A stretch of DNA of 64,000 nt from Gammaproteobacteria bacterium (GCA_015488755.1 WFNB01000032.1:1-64000); one strand, 5' to 3'. Positions 19,514-33,667 are shown, counted from the stretch's first letter. The notes: generated by a model not told the origin, from the letters alone. Program-made: numbers and translations.

Positions 19514-20392
19514 TTGGTTGGTAAAAAACGTGGTTTAGGTCGAGGCTTAGATGCGCTGCTAAGTAAGAGTGTTAAGCAAGAAAGTACTGTGCAACCAAAA
19601 TCAGATGGTGAATTGCATAATGTCCCTGTAGAACTCATCCAGCCAGGCGTTTATCAGCCTCGTATTGATATGCACCCTGAAGCACTTGAAGAGCTGGCCA
19701 ATTCAATTAAGGCTCAGGGCGTTGTCCAACCGATTATTATCCGCCCTGTGGGAGACAGCACAGCGAGTGGTGACCAGAAGTATGAAATTATTGCTGGGGA
19801 ACGTCGTTGGCGAGCCTCACAAATGGCTGGTCTAGCCGATATTCCAGCCGTTATTCGTGATGTTCCTGATCAAACTGCCATTGCCATGGCTCTGATCGAG
19901 AATATCCAACGCGAAGAACTCAATCCCATTGAAGAAGCCGGTGCTCTTAGGCGCTTAATTGATGAATTCAATATGACTCACCAAATAGCAGCAGAAGCCG
20001 TGGGGCGTTCACGGGCAACCGTATCCAATTTATTGCGTTTACTTGATTTAGAAACAGCAACTCGCAGTCTATTAGAGAATGGTGATCTTGAAATGGGTCA
20101 TGCTCGCACACTGCTGGCCTTAAAAGGTGATGAGCAAAGTCATACGGCTCAGCAAATTGTCGATCAAGGGCTCTCTGTTCGTGAAACAGAACGCCTAGTG
20201 AAAAAAATCCTTAATCCCAAGCCACAGCCAGAAAAAAAGGCTGATCCTAATATTAACAACCTGCAACAAAGTCTTAGTGATAAATTAGGTGCTAAAGTTT
20301 TGTTCCAACATGGTAATAAGGGACGAGGAAAAATGGTCATTCATTACAATACGGTTGATGAACTAGAGGGGATTATTGCCCATATTCGCTAA
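19514..20392 (+). CDS. parB: Chromosome partitioning protein ParB (Spo0J), TTG start
   Basis: KKRGLGRGLDALLS; PGVYQPRIDMHPEALEELANSIKAQGVVQPIIIRP; GERRWRASQMAGL; HTH VGRSRATVSNLLRLLDL. Confidence 0.93.
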   Translation: MVGKKRGLGRGLDALLSKSVKQESTVQPKSDGELHNVPVELIQPGVYQPRIDMHPEALEELANSIKAQGVVQPIIIRPVGDSTASGDQKYEIIAGERRWRASQMAGLADIPAVIRDVPDQTAIAMALIENIQREELNPIEEAGALRRLIDEFNMTHQIAAEAVGRSRATVSNLLRLLDLETATRSLLENGDLEMGHARTLLALKGDEQSHTAQQIVDQGLSVRETERLVKKILNPKPQPEKKADPNINNLQQSLSDKLGAKVLFQHGNKGRGKMVIHYNTVDELEGIIAHIR

Positions 20393-20650
20393 CGGCTCTG
20401 TATCCTCACAATTTACCTTTTTAATCAAGGCTGATTTTTACTGGCACAATTATCTTTTTTAGACTATCGTTTAATGAGGTATCTTATTGATAAAAAGAGC
20501 TAAAATAAAGATCACCAAAAGAGACCAAAAAATAAAGTGAATAAATAGATGAGGGATATAAAGCAAACTGACTTTCCTATCATAGAGAGTAGTATATAGT
20601 GAATGTTACTACCTATTTATGGATAAATATTAGAATATCGTTAATTTCAT

Positions 20651-20679
20651 TGATCTAGCACAAGATAATCTTTATACTC
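20651..20679 (+). promoter_or_regulatory. Putative sigma70-type promoter upstream of the atp operon
   Basis: TTGATC - 17 bp - TATACT, in the ~400-bp parB-atpI spacer. Confidence 0.4.
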
Positions 20680-20793
20680 TACGCTTTGTAAAAGCACCCG
20701 AAATAATAGTGTTAAAAAGAGTCCTAAATCAGCACGTTAAAAGCCCTAAAGCGGGCTGGTAATTAATCGCTTTTTGTTAATAGAAAATGGATA

Positions 20794-21192
20794 ATGAGTG
20801 CCATGAGTTTTGCTGCCATTGTGATGCGCAGAGTAGTTCATAGGCTACTCATAATACAGCTCATGCTAACATTTTTGGTTGCTTTAGCTTATCTTATTTT
20901 GCAAAATGCAGAGGCTTTTACGGCTGCATTTTATGGCGGCACAATTACTCTGTGTGGCACCATGCTAATGGCTTGGCGTATTAATCGGGCAGGTGAAGTC
21001 GCTGCAAGGCAAAAACAGCAGGGCTATATAGAAATTTATATGGGTGCCATACAAAAATTTATTTTGACACTGGTTCTGATGGCATTTGGCATGGGCTATT
21101 TGAAATTGGATCCTTTAACATTACTGGTTTGCTTTGCTATAACTCAAATGAGTTTTGTCGCTAATAAAGTTGATACCAGCCATCATTCTTAA
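20794..21192 (+). CDS. atpI: ATP synthase subunit I
   Basis: Four-TM small protein directly upstream of atpB; AFTAAFYGGTITLCGTMLMAWRINRAG. Confidence 0.85.
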   Translation: MSAMSFAAIVMRRVVHRLLIIQLMLTFLVALAYLILQNAEAFTAAFYGGTITLCGTMLMAWRINRAGEVAARQKQQGYIEIYMGAIQKFILTLVLMAFGMGYLKLDPLTLLVCFAITQMSFVANKVDTSHHS

Positions 21193-21214
21193 TGAATGAT
21201 AATGAAAAAATTGA

Positions 21215-22051
<837 letters not shown>

Positions 22052-22120
22052 CAGCTCAATCTAAACAATTGAGCACAATACTCATTAAATTTTAAAAATA
22101 GTAAATATTAGGAGAAACTA

Positions 22121-22402
22121 ATGGAAGCAGCAATGGCTACAGTTTACGGTTCAACCGCAATCGCTGTCGGTATTATTCTGGCAGCAGCAGGTTTGGGTTC
22201 AGCTTTAGGATGGGGACTTATTTGTTCTAAATTCCTTGAAGGTATCGCCCGTCAACCTGAAATGCGTCCGCAGCTAATGGGTCAAATGTTATTTACCGGT
22301 GGTTTGATGGAAGCATTTCCAATGATCGTTCTGGGTATGGCAATGTGGTTCGTATTTGCAAACCCATTTGCAGCAGCAGTTCAAGCCTCTATCGGCGGTT
22401 AA
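22121..22402 (+). CDS. atpE: F0F1 ATP synthase subunit c
   Basis: GLGSALGWGLICSKFLEGIARQPEMRPQL...GGLMEAFPMIVLGMAMW. Confidence 0.95.
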   Translation: MEAAMATVYGSTAIAVGIILAAAGLGSALGWGLICSKFLEGIARQPEMRPQLMGQMLFTGGLMEAFPMIVLGMAMWFVFANPFAAAVQASIGG

Positions 22403-22506
22403 TTTTTATTCCTTGCGCATGACACTTTCAGTCATTCGCTTAAATAAAATTAATGCCTTCTTTTATTAAAAGAAGTTTAACAAACGATGAACATAGGAAT
22501 TAGGCG

Positions 22507-22977
22507 ATGAGCATTACCGCAACTCTTATAGGCCAAATGATAACCTTTGCGATATTGGTTTGGTTCATAGGTAAATATCTCTGGGGACCAATGACCCAGA
22601 TGATGGATGATCGCAAAAAGCGTATTGCCGATGGTCTTGCCGCTGCTGAACGTGGTGTGCATGAGCAAGAGCTGGCAGAGCAAAGAGCCGCTGAACATAT
22701 TAAAGAAGCTAAAGAGCAAGCAGCAGGCATTCTTGCTCAAGCGCAAAAGCGTGGTGCTGAGATAATAGATGAAGCTAAAATTGACGCCAAGACTGAAGGT
22801 GAACGATTAATTACAGCAGCTAATGCTGAAATTGAGCAAGAGGTCAACCGTGCTAAAGAATCATTACGTGCACAAGTGGTCGATATCACAATTGCTGCTG
22901 CCAGTAAGATCGTCAAGAAAGAGATTGATGCCAAAGCACATGGTGATTTATTAAAAGATGTCGTAGGACAATTATGA
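22507..22977 (+). CDS. atpF: F0F1 ATP synthase subunit b
   Basis: SITATLIGQMITFAILVWFIGKYLWGPMTQMMDDRKKRIADGLAAAER. Confidence 0.94.
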   Translation: MSITATLIGQMITFAILVWFIGKYLWGPMTQMMDDRKKRIADGLAAAERGVHEQELAEQRAAEHIKEAKEQAAGILAQAQKRGAEIIDEAKIDAKTEGERLITAANAEIEQEVNRAKESLRAQVVDITIAAASKIVKKEIDAKAHGDLLKDVVGQL

Positions 22978-23038
22978 GTATAACAATACACGTTGCTATC
23001 GGTTATGCACAAATGAATTACGAAACAAGGACTCCATA

Positions 23039-23575
23039 ATGGCAGAAGTAAGCACATTAGCAAGACCTTATGCGCAAGCAATCTTTAATTTGGCACAGAG
23101 CAATAACACTCTTAAATTGTGGTCTGACACGTTGGCTCTTTTTAAAGAAGTGACAGCGAATGAGTCAATGATTGAGTTAATTAACAATCCAGATATTTCT
23201 GATGAGCAGGTGATCGGTGTGATTGCCGATGTTTGCCAAGATGGGCTGGATGAGCAAGGGAAGAATTTTCTTTATGTGGCAGCAGAAAATGGCCGTTTAG
23301 AAATAATCCCCGTTATTGCTGAAAGCTTTGAAGCTATGCGTGCTGAAGAAGAAGGCAGTATTAAAGCTCAGGTAATTTCTGCTTATGCAGTTAATGCCAC
23401 TCAAAAAAAGAGCATTGCTAGCGCATTGAAAAAGAAACTCGGTCGTGAAGTAACAATTACCACTCAAACTGACAAATCATTGTTGGGTGGCGTGATCATT
23501 CGTGCAGGTGATATGGTCATTGACGGTTCAGTAAAAACACAACTGGAAAAAATTAGCCACTCTTTGCTTAGCTAA
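23039..23575 (+). CDS. atpH: F0F1 ATP synthase subunit delta
   Basis: STLARPYAQAIFNLA...LLGGVIIRAGDMVIDGSVKTQLEKISHSL. Confidence 0.94.
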   Translation: MAEVSTLARPYAQAIFNLAQSNNTLKLWSDTLALFKEVTANESMIELINNPDISDEQVIGVIADVCQDGLDEQGKNFLYVAAENGRLEIIPVIAESFEAMRAEEEGSIKAQVISAYAVNATQKKSIASALKKKLGREVTITTQTDKSLLGGVIIRAGDMVIDGSVKTQLEKISHSLLS

Positions 23576-23602
23576 GCGAGTCGGAACACAGAGGATTAGA
23601 AA

Positions 23603-25144
23603 ATGCAGTTAAATCCATCAGAAATCAGCGATTTAATAAAAAGTCGTATTGAAAATTTTGATGCTAAAACCGAAGCAAATACCGAAGGCACTGTTGTCAG
23701 TCTAAGAGATGGTATTGCATTAATTCACGGTTTAAGTGATGTCATGTCAGGGGAAATGATTGAATTTCCCGATAATATTTTTGGTATGGCATTAAACTTG
23801 GAGCGTGACTCAGTAGGTGCCGTGGTCTTAGGTGACTATAAGCATATCTCTGAGGGAGACAAGGTTAAGTGTACGGGGCGAATTTTAGAAGTACCTGTAG
23901 GTGATGCCTTACTTGGTCGCGTGGTTGATTCCTTGGGTAACCCCATTGATGGCAAAGGGCCGATTGATGCCGCACAAACATCACCGATTGAAAAAATCGC
24001 CCCTGGAGTAATTGCCCGTCAATCAGTCGATCAGCCCGTACAAACGGGTTTAAAATCAGTTGATTCTATGGTGCCTATTGGTCGTGGTCAGCGTGAGTTG
24101 ATTATCGGTGACCGCCAAACAGGTAAAACAGCCGTTGCTATTGATGCTATTATTAATCAAAAAGACTCTGGTATTAAATGTATTTATGTTGCTGTGGGTC
24201 AAAAAGCATCCAGTGTGGCAGCAGTTGTACGTAAGCTAGAAGAATTTGGCGCTATGGAAAACACCATTGTTGTTGCTGCTACAGCATCAGACGCAGCTGC
24301 CATGCAGTATATTGCTCCGTACTCTGGTTGCGCCATGGGCGAGTATTATCGTGATCGTGGTGAAGATGCTTTGATTGTATATGATGATCTGACTAAGCAA
24401 GCTTGGGCATATCGTCAAGTGTCTTTATTGTTGCGCCGTCCACCAGGTCGTGAAGCCTATCCGGGTGATGTTTTCTATCTTCATTCACGTTTGCTTGAGC
24501 GCTCTGCTCGTGTTAATGCTGATTTTGTTGAACAGCAAACCAATGGCGAAGTAAAAGGGAAAACAGGTTCATTAACCGCTTTGCCGATTATTGAAACACA
24601 AGCAGGTGACGTATCTGCTTTCGTACCAACGAATGTTATTTCAATTACAGATGGTCAGATTTTCTTAGAAACAGACTTATTTAACTCTGGTATTCGCCCA
24701 GCCATTAATGCCGGTTTATCGGTTTCTCGTGTCGGTGGTGCAGCACAAACAAAAATTATCAAGAAGCTTGGCGGTGGTATTCGTCTTGACTTAGCTCAGT
24801 ATCGTGAATTAGCAGCATTTGCTCAGTTTGCTTCTGATCTGGATGATATGACCCGTGGTCAAATTGAGCGTGGTCAACGTGTAACAGAATTGATGAAGCA
24901 GACACAATATTCTCCTTATAGTTTGGCACAAATGGCAATCACTTTATTTGCTGCAACCAAGGGCTATCTCGATGATATTGATGTTGCTAAAATAGTCGAT
25001 TTTGAAGATGCTATGCAAGATTATATAAAAGCTAATTTCAAGGACTTAATTGATAAAATTAATGAGTCTGGTGATTACAATGACAGTATTGACAGTGACC
25101 TGCATGAAGCTATTAAAAGCTTCAAAGCAAATAGTAGCTGGTAA
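23603..25144 (+). CDS. atpA: F0F1 ATP synthase subunit alpha
   Basis: [15 protein letters not shown]...[19 protein letters not shown]. Confidence 0.97.
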   Translation: MQLNPSEISDLIKSRIENFDAKTEANTEGTVVSLRDGIALIHGLSDVMSGEMIEFPDNIFGMALNLERDSVGAVVLGDYKHISEGDKVKCTGRILEVPVGDALLGRVVDSLGNPIDGKGPIDAAQTSPIEKIAPGVIARQSVDQPVQTGLKSVDSMVPIGRGQRELIIGDRQTGKTAVAIDAIINQKDSGIKCIYVAVGQKASSVAAVVRKLEEFGAMENTIVVAATASDAAAMQYIAPYSGCAMGEYYRDRGEDALIVYDDLTKQAWAYRQVSLLLRRPPGREAYPGDVFYLHSRLLERSARVNADFVEQQTNGEVKGKTGSLTALPIIETQAGDVSAFVPTNVISITDGQIFLETDLFNSGIRPAINAGLSVSRVGGAAQTKIIKKLGGGIRLDLAQYRELAAFAQFASDLDDMTRGQIERGQRVTELMKQTQYSPYSLAQMAITLFAATKGYLDDIDVAKIVDFEDAMQDYIKANFKDLIDKINESGDYNDSIDSDLHEAIKSFKANSSW

Positions 25145-25160
25145 ATAGGAGGCTCTGAGG

Positions 25161-26072
25161 ATGGCAAGCGGAAAAGAGATTCGCACTCAGATCAGCAGTA
25201 TTAAGAATACGCAGAAAATCACCAGTGCAATGGAAATGGTGGCTGCCAGTAAGATGCGTCGCGCACAAGATCGGATGAGTGCATCCCGACCTTATGCTGA
25301 AAAAATGATTGAAGTCGTACATCATTTAGCAAATGCTCATACTGAATATAAACACCCGTTTTTATTAGAACGAGATGTACAGCGTGTTGGTTATATTGTT
25401 GTTTCTTCTGATCGTGGTTTATGTGGTGGCTTAAATACTAATGTATTTAAAGAAACCGTGGCAAGTATGAAAAAATGGCATGAGAAAGACAAAGAAATTG
25501 ATGTCTGTGTCATTGGTTCAAAAGCCAGCGCTTTTTTTAAGCGTATTGGTGGCAACGTAATCTCACATGCAGAACATTTGGGTGATGATCCTAGTATTGA
25601 AGATTTAATTGGCAGCGTTAAAGTCATGCTCGATGCCTATAACGAAGGCAAAATTGATCGCCTTTTTGTGGTGTTCAATAAATTTGTAAATACCATGACA
25701 CAGCAACCTATTGTGGCACAGATGCTCCCCATTGGCCCTTCTCAAAGGGAAAATGATCAACAGGAAAAATATTATGAAGTGTCTGAAGACGAAGCAACAG
25801 ATGGCCGTAAACATCACTGGGATTATTTGTATGAGCCAGATGCGCAAACCGTTATTGATGCACTGCTCATGCGTTATATTGAATCATTAGTTTATCAGGG
25901 CGTTGTGGAAAATGTTGCTTGCGAAATGGCAGCAAGAATGGTTGCAATGAAAAGCGCAACAGACAATGCTGGTGACATGATTGATGACTTGCAACTGGTT
26001 TACAATAAGGCCAGACAAGCAGCAATTACCCAAGAGTTGTCAGAAATTGTTGCCGGTGCTGCAGCTGTTTAA
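25161..26072 (+). CDS. atpG: F0F1 ATP synthase subunit gamma
   Basis: [33 protein letters not shown]. Confidence 0.96.
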   Translation: MASGKEIRTQISSIKNTQKITSAMEMVAASKMRRAQDRMSASRPYAEKMIEVVHHLANAHTEYKHPFLLERDVQRVGYIVVSSDRGLCGGLNTNVFKETVASMKKWHEKDKEIDVCVIGSKASAFFKRIGGNVISHAEHLGDDPSIEDLIGSVKVMLDAYNEGKIDRLFVVFNKFVNTMTQQPIVAQMLPIGPSQRENDQQEKYYEVSEDEATDGRKHHWDYLYEPDAQTVIDALLMRYIESLVYQGVVENVACEMAARMVAMKSATDNAGDMIDDLQLVYNKARQAAITQELSEIVAGAAAV

Positions 26073-27512
<1,440 letters not shown>

Positions 27513-27532
27513 TAAGCGCTGAGCAATTGAGA

Positions 27533-27570
27533 TAAGCCCCATCTAAAGAACATACCAAAGACGGGGCTTA
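27533..27570 (+). other. Stem-loop in the atpD-atpC spacer
   Basis: TAAGCCCC/GGGGCTTA perfect 8-bp arms, 22-nt loop, ending ~20 bp before atpC. Confidence 0.55.
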
Positions 27571-27591
27571 GGATTTTAAAGGAGAGTTGCC

Positions 27592-28017
27592 ATGGCAATG
27601 ACCATGAAACTGAATATTGTAAGCGCTGAAAAAGAGATTTTCTCTAATTTAGCTGAAATGGTTATCGTTCCGGGCGAGCTGGGCGATCTTGGTATTTTAC
27701 CCCAACATTCCCAGCTATTGTCTACCCTAAAAGCTGGTGAAGTCGTTATCACTGAACAAGGCGGCAATCAAGAGTCTGTTTATGTATCAGGTGGTCTAGT
27801 CGAGGTGCAACCTCATGTCGTGACGATTCTCTCAGATACTGCTTTAAGAGCAGGTGAACTCGACCAGCAGGCGGCACAAGCAGCAAAGGAACGAGCGGAA
27901 GAAATACTGAAAGATCAAGAGTCTGAGATTAATTTTGCCCAAGCAGAAGCACAATTAGTAGAAGCCATTGCACAATTGAAATTAATAGAAAAATTAAGAA
28001 AAAAGAAAGGCGTTTAA
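27592..28017 (+). CDS. atpC: F0F1 ATP synthase subunit epsilon
   Basis: MKLNIVSAEKEIFSNLAEMVIVPGELGDLGILPQHSQLLSTLKAGEV. Confidence 0.95.
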   Translation: MAMTMKLNIVSAEKEIFSNLAEMVIVPGELGDLGILPQHSQLLSTLKAGEVVITEQGGNQESVYVSGGLVEVQPHVVTILSDTALRAGELDQQAAQAAKERAEEILKDQESEINFAQAEAQLVEAIAQLKLIEKLRKKKGV

Positions 28018-28064
28018 ATATAATTTTAATCTTGATTGTTTCTGCTTAATTTCTCTTTAAACTA

Positions 28065-28092
28065 GGGTCGTATTTAATACGACCCTTTTTTT
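28065..28092 (+). terminator. Rho-independent terminator of the atp operon
   Basis: GGGTCGTATTTAATACGACCC followed by TTTTTTT. Confidence 0.88.
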
Positions 28093-28095
28093 GTC

Positions 28096-28356
28096 TCATT
28101 TTAAAAATTCGGAATAATAGTTGGCCAGTGACTCATTGTTTGTGTAGTGTTTAGGTAGAATAATTAACTCATTTTGATGAGGCGTTATCTTTTGGTCAAA
28201 TTCTTTATAATAATTATCTAAAACTTCAGATACCGTAATTTTATTGGCTTTATTTGTAGTCTTTTTTTGATCGTCACAATACACACTATTTGAAAATAGT
28301 GAGATAGAAGTAATAATAAAAAGCATATAAAAAACCTTAGACATAAGATAAACCAT
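28096..28356 (-). CDS. Small putative secreted hypothetical protein
   Basis: 86 aa with signal-peptide-like N-terminus (FYMLFIITSISLFSNSVYC); no recognised domain. Confidence 0.5.
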   Translation of the reverse strand: MVYLMSKVFYMLFIITSISLFSNSVYCDDQKKTTNKANKITVSEVLDNYYKEFDQKITPHQNELIILPKHYTNNESLANYYSEFLK

Positions 28357-28481
28357 AACTATATTATAATTTAATAATATGGGTAGTCAAACTAAAGATC
28401 AAGGTATCCCATGGTGTTTCTAAGGGTTTTCCCTTGATTTGTGATGAATGTCAATAGAAAATACTAATGAAAGGAATAGCA

Positions 28482-29867
28482 ATGGAGAATAAAATAAAAA
28501 GAACAAGACCTCTTCAAGTCATTATTTTAGCTGCTGGAAAAGGCACCAGAATGTTCTCAAAAAAGCCCAAGGTGCTTCATGAATTAGCAGGAAAAACACT
28601 GCTCAGACATGTTGTGGATAGTGCCACAAGTATGCAGGCAGACTCTATTACTATTGTCTTTGGGCATGGTGGTAATGAGGTTCAGCAGAGCATTGGAAAT
28701 ACTACAGTGAATTGGTGTGAACAAAAAGAGCAACTAGGTACAGGACATGCTGTCCAACAGGCCATTAATACCATTAGTGACTCTGCTGATGTACTAATCT
28801 TGTATGGTGATGTACCACTCTTAAAAGCAGAAACCTTAGAAAAATTAATTTTAGCAAAAAAAGAGGGTTCATTGGCATTGTTGACTGCTTGTTTAGAAAA
28901 TCCATCAGGTTACGGACGGATTGTAAGAAATAAGCACTCAACTATTGAAAAAATTATTGAAGAAAAAGATGCTAATGACAAAATTAAGCTTATTTCAGAA
29001 ATTAATAGTGGTGTCATGGTTGTCAGAGGGGATAAACTGAAATTTTGGTTATCCAAAATTGGTAATAATAATGCCCAGAATGAATACTATTTAACCGATT
29101 TGGTTGAGCTAGCCGTCACTGAAGGTGAAATAGTAGACAGTTATATACTTGATGATCATAAACAAATAGAAGGTATTAATAATAAACTGCAACTCGCTGA
29201 TCTTGAACGAGAACATCAACGAAGACAAGCAAAAAAACTTATGTTAAAGGGTGTCACTTTACGAGATCCCGAACGTTTTGATTTACGAGGTGAATTATCT
29301 ATTGGCCAAGATGTAGTGATTGATATAAATGTTATTATAGAAGGTTCATGCCACATTGGTAATAATGTCAGCATTGGCGCTAATACTATCCTAAAAGATG
29401 TTAACATTGCCGATAATGTAACAATACTAGAAAACTGTATCTTAGAAAAATCAACGATTGAGCAGGCATGTACTATTGGCCCATTTGCCAGACTAAGACC
29501 AGAAACACAATTGGACAAAAATGTAAAAGTAGGTAATTTTGTCGAAATAAAAAAATCTCATATTGCCCAAGGCTCAAAAATAAATCACCTAAGTTACATT
29601 GGTGATACTCAAATGGGTCAAGATGTTAATATTGGAGCAGGCACAATCACCTGTAATTATGACGGCGCCTATAAGCATTTAACTCGTATTGGTGATAATG
29701 CTTTTATCGGTTCTAATACCGCCTTAGTTGCCCCTATAGAAATAGGCTCGTGGGCAACTATTGGGGCAGGTTCTACCTTAAGTAAAGATGCTGAAGCAGA
29801 AAAATTAACGTTCACCAGAGCGACTCAAAAAAGTCTATCTGGATGGCAGAGACCAAGTAAAAAATAG
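28482..29867 (+). CDS. glmU: Bifunctional UDP-N-acetylglucosamine diphosphorylase / glucosamine-1-phosphate N-acetyltransferase
   Basis: [26 protein letters not shown]; left-handed beta-helix hexapeptides; start 28482 preceded by AAGGA. Confidence 0.94.
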   Translation: MENKIKRTRPLQVIILAAGKGTRMFSKKPKVLHELAGKTLLRHVVDSATSMQADSITIVFGHGGNEVQQSIGNTTVNWCEQKEQLGTGHAVQQAINTISDSADVLILYGDVPLLKAETLEKLILAKKEGSLALLTACLENPSGYGRIVRNKHSTIEKIIEEKDANDKIKLISEINSGVMVVRGDKLKFWLSKIGNNNAQNEYYLTDLVELAVTEGEIVDSYILDDHKQIEGINNKLQLADLEREHQRRQAKKLMLKGVTLRDPERFDLRGELSIGQDVVIDINVIIEGSCHIGNNVSIGANTILKDVNIADNVTILENCILEKSTIEQACTIGPFARLRPETQLDKNVKVGNFVEIKKSHIAQGSKINHLSYIGDTQMGQDVNIGAGTITCNYDGAYKHLTRIGDNAFIGSNTALVAPIEIGSWATIGAGSTLSKDAEAEKLTFTRATQKSLSGWQRPSKK

Positions 29868-29875
29868 GAAAATTT

Positions 29876-31702
29876 ATGTGCGGAATAGTAGGAGCCATTG
29901 CAGAGCGAAATGTTGTGGCAATATTAATTGAAGGCCTAAAACGCTTAGAATATCGAGGTTATGATTCTGCTGGTCTTGCTATTCAAGAACAAGGAACAAC
30001 AATAAAACGTTGCCGTTCATTAGGAAAAGTGTCACAGCTTGCAAGTGATGTTAAAAAAAGTGCTATTAAGGGTACCATTGGTGTGGCTCATACACGCTGG
30101 GCAACACATGGTGAACCGGCAGAATGTAATGCACACCCTCATATGAGCGATGAAAATATTGCTCTAGTCCATAATGGTATTATAGAAAATTATGAAGACA
30201 TTAAAAAAGAATTAGAAATCAGTGGTGTCAAGTTTTGCTCTCAGACGGATAGTGAAAGCATTGTTCACTTAATTGGCAAATACAGACAAGACAATCATTC
30301 ATTACTTAAATCCGTACTAAAAACAATTACACACTTAAAAGGAGCCTATGCATTAGGCATTATTGATAACAAAGAACAACGGATTATTGCCGCAAGAAGT
30401 GGTAGCCCTTTAGTGATTGGCTTAGGTATTGGAGAAAATTTTATTGCTTCAGATGTCTCAGCACTACTACCAGTGACACAGCAGTTTATCTTTTTAGAGG
30501 AAGGTGACGTTGCCGATATTACACGAGATTCTATTGTTATTTATGATACAAATAGAATAGCAGTTGAACGTCCGATGAAGACCAGCCAAATCAGTGCCGA
30601 TGCGGTAGAGCGTGGTGAGTATCGACATTATATGTTAAAGGAAATCTATGAACAGCCACAGGCTGTCAGTGATACCTTAGAAGGTCGTATTGATAATGAG
30701 CATGTTTTCACCCAGTCTTTTGGTCATAGCGCTGATAAAATCTTTAAAGAAATTGATGCCGTTTATATCATTGCCTGTGGCACCAGTTACCACTCAGGCC
30801 TAGTGGCAAAATATTGGTTTGAAGATATTGTTAATATACCCTGCATGGTCGAAGTGGCCAGTGAGTTTCGTTATAGAAAAGCAGTCTATAATGAAAAAAC
30901 ATTAATAATAACCATTTCTCAATCCGGTGAAACTGCAGATACGTTGGCCGCATTAAGAGAAGCAAAAAAACAAGGTGCCAAGCATTCTTTAGTCATTTGC
31001 AATGTCCCAGAAAGCTCATTGGTTAGAGAGTCTAGCTTATCATTTATGACCCATGCTGGTCCAGAAATTGGTGTTGCCTCAACCAAAGCCTTTACCACCC
31101 AACTTACAGCATTGTTTATGCTGGTGGTTTGTGTAGCAAAAGAAAAAGGTAATACCACATTAGAAAAAGAAGCCGTTGATGCCTTAAAAAAACTACCCAG
31201 ACAAATTGAAAAAGCATTACAGCTCGACAAACAAATTGAAATCCTATCCAAAGAATTTTCCAATAAACACCACACCCTTTTTCTGGGTCGGGGCACACAA
31301 TACCCTATTGCCATGGAAGGTGCATTAAAACTAAAAGAAATTTCTTATATTCATGCCGAAGCCTATCCAGCAGGTGAGTTAAAACACGGCCCCCTAGCCC
31401 TAGTTGATAATGATATGCCTGTTGTTGCAGTGGCACCAAATAATCAACTCATTGATAAATTAAAATCCAATCTCCAAGAAGTAAAAACCCGTGGTGGTAA
31501 ACTCTATGTTTTTGCCGATAACCATGCTGATTTACTAGCAGAAGATGCTATAACGATAATTAAAGTCGGTGAAATTGACTCCTATATTGCCCCAATGGTT
31601 TTCACCATTCCCCTACAACTTCTCTCTTACCATGTGGCAATAATTAAGGGCACCGATGTTGACCAACCAAGAAATCTAGCAAAAAGTGTTACGGTGGAAT
31701 GA
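29876..31702 (+). CDS. glmS: Glutamine-fructose-6-phosphate aminotransferase (isomerizing)
   Basis: [36 protein letters not shown]-terminal LAKSVTVE. Confidence 0.96.
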   Translation: MCGIVGAIAERNVVAILIEGLKRLEYRGYDSAGLAIQEQGTTIKRCRSLGKVSQLASDVKKSAIKGTIGVAHTRWATHGEPAECNAHPHMSDENIALVHNGIIENYEDIKKELEISGVKFCSQTDSESIVHLIGKYRQDNHSLLKSVLKTITHLKGAYALGIIDNKEQRIIAARSGSPLVIGLGIGENFIASDVSALLPVTQQFIFLEEGDVADITRDSIVIYDTNRIAVERPMKTSQISADAVERGEYRHYMLKEIYEQPQAVSDTLEGRIDNEHVFTQSFGHSADKIFKEIDAVYIIACGTSYHSGLVAKYWFEDIVNIPCMVEVASEFRYRKAVYNEKTLIITISQSGETADTLAALREAKKQGAKHSLVICNVPESSLVRESSLSFMTHAGPEIGVASTKAFTTQLTALFMLVVCVAKEKGNTTLEKEAVDALKKLPRQIEKALQLDKQIEILSKEFSNKHHTLFLGRGTQYPIAMEGALKLKEISYIHAEAYPAGELKHGPLALVDNDMPVVAVAPNNQLIDKLKSNLQEVKTRGGKLYVFADNHADLLAEDAITIIKVGEIDSYIAPMVFTIPLQLLSYHVAIIKGTDVDQPRNLAKSVTVE

Positions 31703-31785
31703 TGGCTGATTTTTATTGCTACAATTGTGTATATCTAAAAATTCATATGGACTTGTGTTTTAGAGTCTAAGCAGAAGCATTCAAG

Positions 31786-32490
31786 CTAACTTATTAGCGT
31801 TTTTAAACTAATGACCTCAACTTGATCGCTATTAATCTGCCATTTTAAATCATAGTCATAAACTGTAGTCGAATAGATTTTATCAATTTTTTTATAGTAA
31901 TAAGCGCGGTGATCAAGTGATAATAATTGCTGAATAAACTGCTCTATATCGGGGTATTTCTGTTTAGCTTTTAGGCAATCTATTTTTGCTGCCGATGAAA
32001 AAGTAATGCTTAATGTTTGTTCTTTGATTTGATCAGTAAAGCCCCCTTTGGCATTTGGAATGCTGTCACTATAGGGAACATAGGGTTTTATGTCAATAAC
32101 CGGTGTTTTATCAAGTAAGTCAGCCCCTTTTATATTGATAAAGACACTGCCCTGTTTTTGTTCAATGGATTCTATTTTGACTAAGGATAGACCGATAGGG
32201 TTTGGGCGAAAACTGGCGCGTGTTGCAAAGACCCCAAAGCGTTGTTTGCCATCTAATCGAGGTGGTTTTACTGTTGTATTCCAGCCTTTTCCCACATGCT
32301 TATGAAAAATAAAGCTCAGCCATAAGTGAGAAAAGTCCTCTAGACCTTTGGTGGTTTCTAAATCATTATAAGGGGCTAATAATTCAATCGAAGCAGTCGA
32401 TGCACTAACCAAACCTGCCTGTCTTGGGATGGCAAATTTATCTTTATAGCAAGAGTGTATAATAGCAATGGTATCAAAAGTATATTGCAT
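31786..32490 (-). CDS. trmO: tRNA (N6-threonylcarbamoyladenosine(37)-N6)-methyltransferase TrmO (TsaA/UPF0066)
   Basis: LEDFSHLWLSFIFH...RFGVFATRASFRPNPIGLSLVKI; DIKPYVPYSD. Confidence 0.9.
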   Translation of the reverse strand: MQYTFDTIAIIHSCYKDKFAIPRQAGLVSASTASIELLAPYNDLETTKGLEDFSHLWLSFIFHKHVGKGWNTTVKPPRLDGKQRFGVFATRASFRPNPIGLSLVKIESIEQKQGSVFINIKGADLLDKTPVIDIKPYVPYSDSIPNAKGGFTDQIKEQTLSITFSSAAKIDCLKAKQKYPDIEQFIQQLLSLDHRAYYYKKIDKIYSTTVYDYDLKWQINSDQVEVISLKTLIS

Positions 32491-32536
32491 CGTGCAGACT
32501 CCATTGAGTTAACTTATAGCAACAAAATCTAAATGA

Positions 32537-33667
32537 TTAAGGCTTAGGCAAGGCATTAGCTAGGCGACGTGTTTCCTCTAGTAATTCAGATACCGATTGC
32601 CCAAGACAAGTAAAATGACCCATTTTTCGACCTGCTCTTGCTTCTCTTTTGCCATATAAATGCAGTTTAACATTTGGGTTAGAGAGTAGTTGTGTCCAGT
32701 CAGGCTCACCATTTTGCCAAATATCACCCAGAATATTAAACATGACCACGGGTGATAAAAGCTCTGTACTGCCTGCTGGCAGACCACACATCATTCTAAC
32801 TTGTTGTTCAAATTGTGATGTTTTGCAGGCATCTATGGTGTAATGACCGCTATTATGAGGGCGAGGAGCTACTTCATTAATTAATAATCTATCATCGCTC
32901 GTATAGAAAAATTCAACCGCCATAATGCCGCAATAGTTGAGTTTTTCTGAAAAAGCTGAGGCTTCATTAATTGCTTGATCTAATATTCTTTTTGCTAAGT
33001 TACTCGGTACGGCTGTATATTCAAGAATACCATTAACATGATGGTTTTCACCTACAGGATAACAGGTGATTGCTCCATTAATACCACGGGATAATACCAC
33101 TGAGACTTCAGAGGCTAAACTGACTTTCTCTTCAAGTACACAAGGTACGGATCCCATTGCCTCAAAAGCAGCAATGGCTTCGTCCAGATTATTGATAATG
33201 GCTTGGCCTTTGCCGTCATAACCAAAGCTGGCGACTTTTAAAATAGCGGTGCTGGCAATTTGATTAAGGGCAAAGTCGAGATCATCTTGTTCATAAATGG
33301 GGAAAAATTTAGCCGTTTCAAAACCATTGTCGGCAAGAAATGTTTTCTCAGCAATTCGGTTTTGAGCAATTTCAACTGCCGAAGAAGAGGGTCTAACAGG
33401 TACAGATTGTTCTAATTTCTTTAATGTTTCAGAAGGAATATTTTCAAATTCAGTGGTAATGGCATCGCAACTTTTTGCTAACTGCTCAATTGCCCATTGA
33501 TCACTATAAGAAGCATGAATGTGTTCATCCGCAATTCTTCCCGCAGGACTGTCTGGATCAGGGTCAAGGACAATAACGTGATAACCCATAGCATGTGCAG
33601 CCATCACAAACATTCTTCCTAACTGGCCTCCGCCGAGCATGCCAAGTGTTTTTCCTGGTAGTATCAT
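32537..33667 (-). CDS. purK: 5-(carboxyamino)imidazole ribonucleotide synthase
   Basis: GMLGGGQLGRMFVMAAHAMGYHVIVLDPD; EVAPRPHNSGHYTIDAC. Confidence 0.95.
   Translation of the reverse strand: MILPGKTLGMLGGGQLGRMFVMAAHAMGYHVIVLDPDPDSPAGRIADEHIHASYSDQWAIEQLAKSCDAITTEFENIPSETLKKLEQSVPVRPSSSAVEIAQNRIAEKTFLADNGFETAKFFPIYEQDDLDFALNQIASTAILKVASFGYDGKGQAIINNLDEAIAAFEAMGSVPCVLEEKVSLASEVSVVLSRGINGAITCYPVGENHHVNGILEYTAVPSNLAKRILDQAINEASAFSEKLNYCGIMAVEFFYTSDDRLLINEVAPRPHNSGHYTIDACKTSQFEQQVRMMCGLPAGSTELLSPVVMFNILGDIWQNGEPDWTQLLSNPNVKLHLYGKREARAGRKMGHFTCLGQSVSELLEETRRLANALPKP

Noticed and set aside
20172-20195. parS-like sequence CTGTTCGTGAAACAG inside parB
   Set aside because: Only the right half (CGTGAAACA) matches the TGTTTCACGTGAAACA consensus; coding constraint (VRETE) explains it.
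20742-20757. AGCCC/GGGCT hairpin upstream of atpI
   Set aside because: Short 5-bp stem, expected by chance in a 400-bp spacer.
22477-23081. Antisense ORFs over atpF/atpH (22477-22746, 22500-22730, 22737-23081)
   Set aside because: Opposite strand of well-supported atp genes; coding shadow.
30919-31314. 131-aa antisense ORF within glmS
   Set aside because: Lies wholly within the conserved glmS coding sequence on the opposite strand; composition looks like reverse-complement shadow.
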